A stretch of 10,276 bases of DNA, from positions 1 through 10,276 of the forward strand of contig JASLAV010000825.1 of the NCBI GenBank assembly GCA_030146905.1, in the 5' to 3' direction. Below the pieces are notes generated by a model, which was given only the letters and a program-made list of their open reading frames with translations, was not told the origin of the DNA and did no database searches. Shown piece after piece: positions 6,191-10,276 of this stretch. Each line of letters opens with the position of its first letter. Within the stretch, counting starts at the first letter, position 1. This DNA comes from Lentzea sp. (lineage in GTDB: Bacteria; Actinomycetota; Actinomycetes; Mycobacteriales; Pseudonocardiaceae). A program made the translations under genes and the position numbers.

Positions 6191-6225
6191 AAAGGGCGGT
6201 CCCGCTTCCGGCGGGGCCGCCCTTT
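6191..6225 (+). terminator. Strong hairpin terminator after glfT1
   Basis: A 15-bp stem, 6191-6205 with 6211-6225, has a single G-T wobble (6200/6216) and a TTCCG loop. It reads AAAGGGCGGTCCCGC against GCGGGGCCGCCCTTT. The A-run on the left and T-run on the right would let it act in both directions, and the short T-tract is typical of high-GC actinobacteria. It closes the bpa-glfT1 run and insulates the sugar importer operon. Confidence 0.85.
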
Positions 6226-6270
6226 CGCTTGTCAACCTCCGGCGACACGGTCCCGCACTTCGAGTAACCG

Positions 6271-6284
6271 CTCGCGCACGCGAG
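6271..6284 (+). promoter_or_regulatory. Palindrome upstream of the sugar importer, possible operator
   Basis: CTCGCGCACGCGAG is a perfect 6-bp inverted repeat with a 2-base centre, 23 bases before GTG 6308. Its position suits an operator for a sugar-responsive repressor, but the sequence is not a LacI- or GntR-type consensus I recognise and could be chance in GC-rich DNA. No clear -10/-35 pair was found in 6226-6307; TTGTCA at 6229-6234 is the only -35-like element. Confidence 0.25.
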
Positions 6285-6307
6285 GTGATCGGAGTAAGAC
6301 GGGACGC

Positions 6308-7537
6308 GTGATCTCCCGACGCAGACTTCTTTCGCTGGCGGGCGCGAGCGCGTTGCTCGCCGCGTGCGGATCGAACACCGGCAGAGGCGGCGACGGCCAA
6401 GCCCTCAAGCAGTGGTACCACGCGTACGGCGAGCCTGGCGTGCAGCAGGCCGTCGAGCGCTATGCCAAGGCGTACACCAAGACCCAGGTCGACGTGCAGT
6501 GGAACCCCGGCGACTACGACTCCAAGCTCGCGACGAGCCTGCTGTCCGGCGACGGCCCCGACGTCTTCGAGTCCACCCCGCAGATCAGTTCGGTCAGGGC
6601 GGGTCAGCTCGTGCCGCTCGACGACCTCCTCGGTGACGCCAGGAGCGACTTCTCCGAGTCGATCCTCGCGACCCACACCGTCGACGGGAAGGTCTACGGG
6701 ATCCCGCAGGCCGTCGACATGCAGATGTTGTTCTACCGCAAGAGCTTCTTCGACAAGGCGGGCGTGCGGCCGCCGTCGACCGTCGACGAGCTGATCGACG
6801 CGTCGCGGCGCCTCACCGGGAACGGCGTCAAGGGGCTCTTCGCCGGCAACGACGGTGGCGGCGGCGTGCTCGGCGGGCCCGCGCTGTGGTCGGCGGGCCT
6901 CGACTACGTGCGCGACCACCAGGTCGGGTTCGACGACCCGGTTGCCGCACAGGCGATCGGCAAGCTGCGCGAGCTGTACGCGAGCGGCAGCCTGCTGCTC
7001 GGCGCGGTGAAGGACTGGGCGGAGCCGGACGCGTTCACGCAGGGCCTGGTCGCCATGCAGTGGACGGGCCTGTGGGCCGTGCCCGCTGTCCAGAAGGCGG
7101 TGGGTGACGACTTCGGGGTGCTGCCGTTCCCGAAGCTCACGGACAACGGCGGGCAGAGCGTGCCGGTCGGTGCGTTCGGTGCGATGGTGAACGCCAAGTC
7201 CGAGCGGGTCGACGAGGCCAGGGAGTTCGTGCGCTGGCTGTGGGTCGAGAAGACCGACTACCAGGAGGACTTCAACCTGAGCTACGGCTTCCACATCCCG
7301 CCGCGCGAGAGCATCGCGGCGAAGGCGTCGAAGCTGACGTCCGGTGCGGCGGCCGACGCGGTGAAGTTCGTGCGGGACAACGCGAAGGCGTCCAACCCGC
7401 CGGACTGGACGTCGGTGATGCGCACCGCCTTCAACGACGCCGTGTCGCGGGTCGTCCGTGACGGCGCTCCCGCCGACGCGGAGCTCAAGGGCGCGGCGGC
7501 GAAGGTGCGGGACGAGCTGAAGCGCCTGTACGGATGA
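6308..7537 (+). CDS. Sugar ABC importer, extracellular solute-binding lipoprotein
   Basis: This 409-residue protein is a family 1 (MalE/UgpB-like) carbohydrate-binding lipoprotein. A very short signal peptide 'MISRRRLLSLAGASALLAAC' carries an SRRxLL sequence resembling a Tat signal, and a lipobox LAAC with Cys20 as the lipid attachment site. The mature protein starts with a Gly-rich linker (21-30). It then follows the binding-protein pattern: 'LKQWYHAYGEPGVQQAVERY' (33-52), 'GDGPDVFES' (81-89), 'LVPLDDLL' (101-108), 'VDGKVYGIPQAVDMQMLFYR' (125-144), 'FFDKAGVRPPSTVDEL' (147-162), and later 'AREFVRWLW'. It should capture a sugar outside the membrane and pass it to the two permeases. The substrate cannot be read from sequence. 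GTG 6308 is preceded by GGGA at 3 bases and GGAG at 13 bases, neither well spaced, so the start is slightly uncertain, though the lipobox distance supports it. Confidence 0.9.
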   Translation: MISRRRLLSLAGASALLAACGSNTGRGGDGQALKQWYHAYGEPGVQQAVERYAKAYTKTQVDVQWNPGDYDSKLATSLLSGDGPDVFESTPQISSVRAGQLVPLDDLLGDARSDFSESILATHTVDGKVYGIPQAVDMQMLFYRKSFFDKAGVRPPSTVDELIDASRRLTGNGVKGLFAGNDGGGGVLGGPALWSAGLDYVRDHQVGFDDPVAAQAIGKLRELYASGSLLLGAVKDWAEPDAFTQGLVAMQWTGLWAVPAVQKAVGDDFGVLPFPKLTDNGGQSVPVGAFGAMVNAKSERVDEAREFVRWLWVEKTDYQEDFNLSYGFHIPPRESIAAKASKLTSGAAADAVKFVRDNAKASNPPDWTSVMRTAFNDAVSRVVRDGAPADAELKGAAAKVRDELKRLYG

Positions 7538-7547
7538 GGCCGGCCGG

Positions 7548-8426
7548 ATGAAGCACAGTCGCGCGTTCTGGCTGTTCGTCGGGCCGTTCGCCGCCGGGCT
7601 GCTCGTGTTCGTGTACGTGCCGATCGGGTGGAGCCTGCTGCTGTCGTTCTTCGAGGCGCGCAACACGGTGACGCCCAGCGAGTTCGTCGGCCTGCGCAAC
7701 TACGCCGACATGCTGACGGACAGGTCGTTCCTGTCCAGCCTGGGCACGTTCAGCGTGTTCGCGGCGTTCATCGTGCCGCTGACGTTCGTGCTGGCGCTGG
7801 CGCTCGCGTTGCTGGTGAACCAGATCAGCTTCATGCAGGCGTTCTTCCGCTCGGTCTTCTTCCTGCCGACCGCGTGCTCGTACGTCGTGGCGTCGCTGGT
7901 GTGGAAGCTGTCGATCTTCAACGGTGTGCGCTTCGGCCTCGCGAACACCGTGCTGGGGTGGTTCGGCGCCGAGCCGGTCGCGTGGACGGTGACGACGTCG
8001 CCGCCCTGGTACTGGCTCGTGCTCGTGACGCTGCGGCTGTGGTTGCAGCTGGGGTTCTACATGATCCTGTTCATCGCCGGGCTGCAACGGATTCCGCGGC
8101 ACCTCTACGAAGCCGCGTGGATCGACGGCGCCTCCCGCAGCTGGCAGACGTTGCGGTACATCACGATGCCGCAGCTGCGCACCACGTCCGTGGCCGTGCT
8201 GCTGTTGCTGCTCATCGCGGCGTACCAGGCGTTCGACGAGTTCTACAACGTGCTGGGCACCGACCGCGGCTACCCGCCGTTCGCACGGCCGCCGTTGATC
8301 TACCTCTACTACACGGCGCTGGGATCGGGCGGGCAGGACTTCGGGCACGGCAGCGCGGGCGCGGTGGTCCTCACCCTGCTGATCGCCGGTGTGACGTTGC
8401 TGCAGGGACGGGTGATCACGCGGTGA
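7548..8426 (+). CDS. Sugar ABC importer permease, MalF/UgpA type
   Basis: This 292-residue inner-membrane protein is the first permease of a CUT1-type carbohydrate importer. About six hydrophobic helices are visible, near 8-33, 67-90, 100-122, 154-178, 213-228 and 270-286. The cytoplasmic EAA loop that docks on the ATPase is 'EAAWIDGASRSWQTLRYIT' (188-206), close to the consensus EAAxxDGA. 'FVGLRNYADML' (46-56) is typical of the periplasmic side in this family. ATG 7548 has GAGG 8 bases upstream, and that GAGG overlaps the stop codon of the binding-protein gene, giving a 10-base intergenic gap. Its TGA overlaps the GTG start of the second permease by 4 bases. Together with its neighbours it forms an importer that still needs an ATPase subunit. 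Confidence 0.92.
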   Translation: MKHSRAFWLFVGPFAAGLLVFVYVPIGWSLLLSFFEARNTVTPSEFVGLRNYADMLTDRSFLSSLGTFSVFAAFIVPLTFVLALALALLVNQISFMQAFFRSVFFLPTACSYVVASLVWKLSIFNGVRFGLANTVLGWFGAEPVAWTVTTSPPWYWLVLVTLRLWLQLGFYMILFIAGLQRIPRHLYEAAWIDGASRSWQTLRYITMPQLRTTSVAVLLLLLIAAYQAFDEFYNVLGTDRGYPPFARPPLIYLYYTALGSGGQDFGHGSAGAVVLTLLIAGVTLLQGRVITR

Positions 8427-9235
8427 AGGCCCTCCGGTACCTGGCGCTGTCGATGGCGGCGGTGCTGTTCCTCGTGCCGTTCTACCTGGTGCTGCGCAAC
8501 GGCCTGTCCACCGAGCAGGAGATCACCGCAGCGACGTGGACGTTATGGCCGAGCGAGATCCGCTGGGCGAACTTCGCGGACCTCTTCACCAACCCGGCCG
8601 TGCCGATCGTCCGCAGCATGGTCAACTCGCTCGTCGTCGCCGTCCTGCAGACCGCGGGGCAGCTGCTGCTGTGCGGGCTGGCGGGGTACGGGCTCGCGCG
8701 GATCCCCTACCGCTACGGCAACGTCGTGCTGTACCTCGTCGTCGCGACGCTGATGATCCCGGCGGCCGTGACGTTCGTGCCGACCTTCGTGGTGGTCTCC
8801 ACGCTGGGCTGGGTGTCGGACCTGCGCGGGCTCGTGATTCCCGGACTGTTCAGCGGGTTCACGACGTTCCTGTTCCGCCAGTACTTCCTGAACTTCCCCA
8901 GAGAGCTCGAAGAAGCGGCGCGAATGGACGGCCTGGGCCATTGGGGCACGTACTGGCGAATCGTCGTGCCGAACTCCAAGGGTTTCTTCGCCGCGCTGGG
9001 CGTCATCGCTTTCGTGACGAGCTGGAACCAGTTCCTGTGGCCGCTGGTGATCGCGCAGGACCAGGACTCGTGGACGGTGCAGGTGGCGCTGTCGACGTTC
9101 CTGACCTCGCAGTCGATCGACGTGGTCCAGCTGTTCCTGGCCGCCGCGGTGTCGATCCTGCCTCTCGTCGTCGTTTTCGTCGCTTTGCAACGACTACTGG
9201 TCCGAGGCGTGACGGAAACCGGCGTGAAGGGGTGA
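8423..9235 (+). CDS. Sugar ABC importer permease, MalG/UgpE type
   Basis: This 270-residue inner-membrane protein is the second CUT1 permease. It has hydrophobic segments near 5-25, 66-90, 102-124, 136-150, 188-210 and 235-257, and the ATPase-docking loop 'EEAARMDGLGHWGTYWRIVV' (163-182). The C-terminal 'SWNQFLWPLVI' (200-210) is characteristic of MalG-type subunits. The GTG start at 8423 overlaps the preceding stop codon (GTGA), so translation is probably coupled. The sequence GGTGATC (8411-8417), 5 bases before the start, can pair with the 16S 3' end. The same frame is open far upstream of 8423, but that part lies antisense-like over the first permease and has no membrane-protein character. 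No ATPase gene follows: the stop is followed by a terminator and the convergent glf. Confidence 0.92.
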   Translation: MKALRYLALSMAAVLFLVPFYLVLRNGLSTEQEITAATWTLWPSEIRWANFADLFTNPAVPIVRSMVNSLVVAVLQTAGQLLLCGLAGYGLARIPYRYGNVVLYLVVATLMIPAAVTFVPTFVVVSTLGWVSDLRGLVIPGLFSGFTTFLFRQYFLNFPRELEEAARMDGLGHWGTYWRIVVPNSKGFFAALGVIAFVTSWNQFLWPLVIAQDQDSWTVQVALSTFLTSQSIDVVQLFLAAAVSILPLVVVFVALQRLLVRGVTETGVKG

Positions 9236-9244
9236 ACGAACGGC

Positions 9245-9279
9245 GAAAGGCCCGGCCGTGAGAATCGGCCGGGCCTTTC
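9245..9279 (+). terminator. Bidirectional terminator between the importer operon and glf
   Basis: A perfect 14-bp stem, 9245-9258 with 9266-9279 (GAAAGGCCCGGCCG against CGGCCGGGCCTTTC), encloses the loop TGAGAAT. It starts 9 bases after the permease stop and ends 13 bases before the glf stop on the opposite strand. The symmetric A- and T-runs suit termination of both convergent transcripts. Confidence 0.88.
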
Positions 9280-9292
9280 CGCGTGAATTCGG

Positions 9293-10276
<984 letters not shown>

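Noticed and set aside
4566..6248. 560-codon minus-strand open frame opposite wzt and glfT1
   Set aside because: It spans two convincing genes and a terminator, has an Arg/Glu/Val/His-biased composition and no ribosome site or motif.
6011..7699. 562-codon minus-strand open frame opposite the binding-protein gene
   Set aside because: It crosses a strong terminator, three plus-strand genes and their junctions, with biased composition and no domain.
7628..8422. In-frame upstream extension of the second permease, suggesting a 535-residue fusion
   Set aside because: The extension is Arg/Ala/Val-rich, lies in the alternate frame of the first permease and has no membrane helices; the protein begins at GTG 8423.

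Overview
The window is high-GC actinobacterial DNA: GC-rich third codon positions, frequent GTG starts and one TTG start, GAGG-type ribosome sites and a bacterial proteasome activator. A galactofuran pathway (Glf, GlfT1, Wzm, Wzt) points to a wall with an arabinogalactan-type polymer. I infer the order Mycobacteriales/Pseudonocardiales. The left half follows the Mycobacterium tuberculosis Rv3777-Rv3783 neighbourhood as I remember it: quinone oxidoreductase, class V aminotransferase-like protein, Bpa, then the galactan exporter and GlfT1. Extra genes are inserted here, and the membrane-protein gene Rv3779 is absent from between the aminotransferase-like gene and bpa. A non-mycobacterial relative such as a Pseudonocardiaceae species fits best; genus is not resolved.

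Layout. 1-144: 3' end of a quinone oxidoreductase (+). 134-1997: two minus-strand genes, a class V aminotransferase-like protein followed by a small SAM-dependent methyltransferase with a TTG start; the latter overlaps the oxidoreductase tail to tail by 11 bases. 2080-6182: a five-gene plus-strand run, bpa, a TylF-like methyltransferase, wzm, wzt and glfT1, with gaps of 56, 32, 16 and 3 bases, closed by a strong hairpin terminator at 6191-6225. 6308-9235: a three-gene sugar ABC importer (lipoprotein binding protein and two permeases) without an ATPase. A second strong hairpin at 9245-9279 separates it from the convergent glf gene, 9293-10276 (-), whose 5' end lies beyond the window. No stretch over 300 bases lacks a gene; the largest gaps (about 60-125 bases) hold the terminators and candidate regulatory sites.

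How the genes work together. Glf makes UDP-galactofuranose. GlfT1 adds the first galactofuranose residues to the lipid-linked linker on the cytoplasmic side. The Wzm/Wzt transporter is the expected exporter of the lipid-linked galactan. The TylF-like methyltransferase in the same run is an unassigned candidate modifier of the glycan or its carrier. Bpa is an ATP-independent activator of the 20S proteasome; its place at the head of this run is conserved in mycobacteria but unexplained. The sugar importer is probably a separate unit wedged between galactan genes and likely borrows a shared ATPase from elsewhere.

The core pathways are known. The least explained points are the lost PLP lysine in the aminotransferase-like protein, the methyltransferase inside the galactan export run, and two overlapping hairpins just before that methyltransferase.
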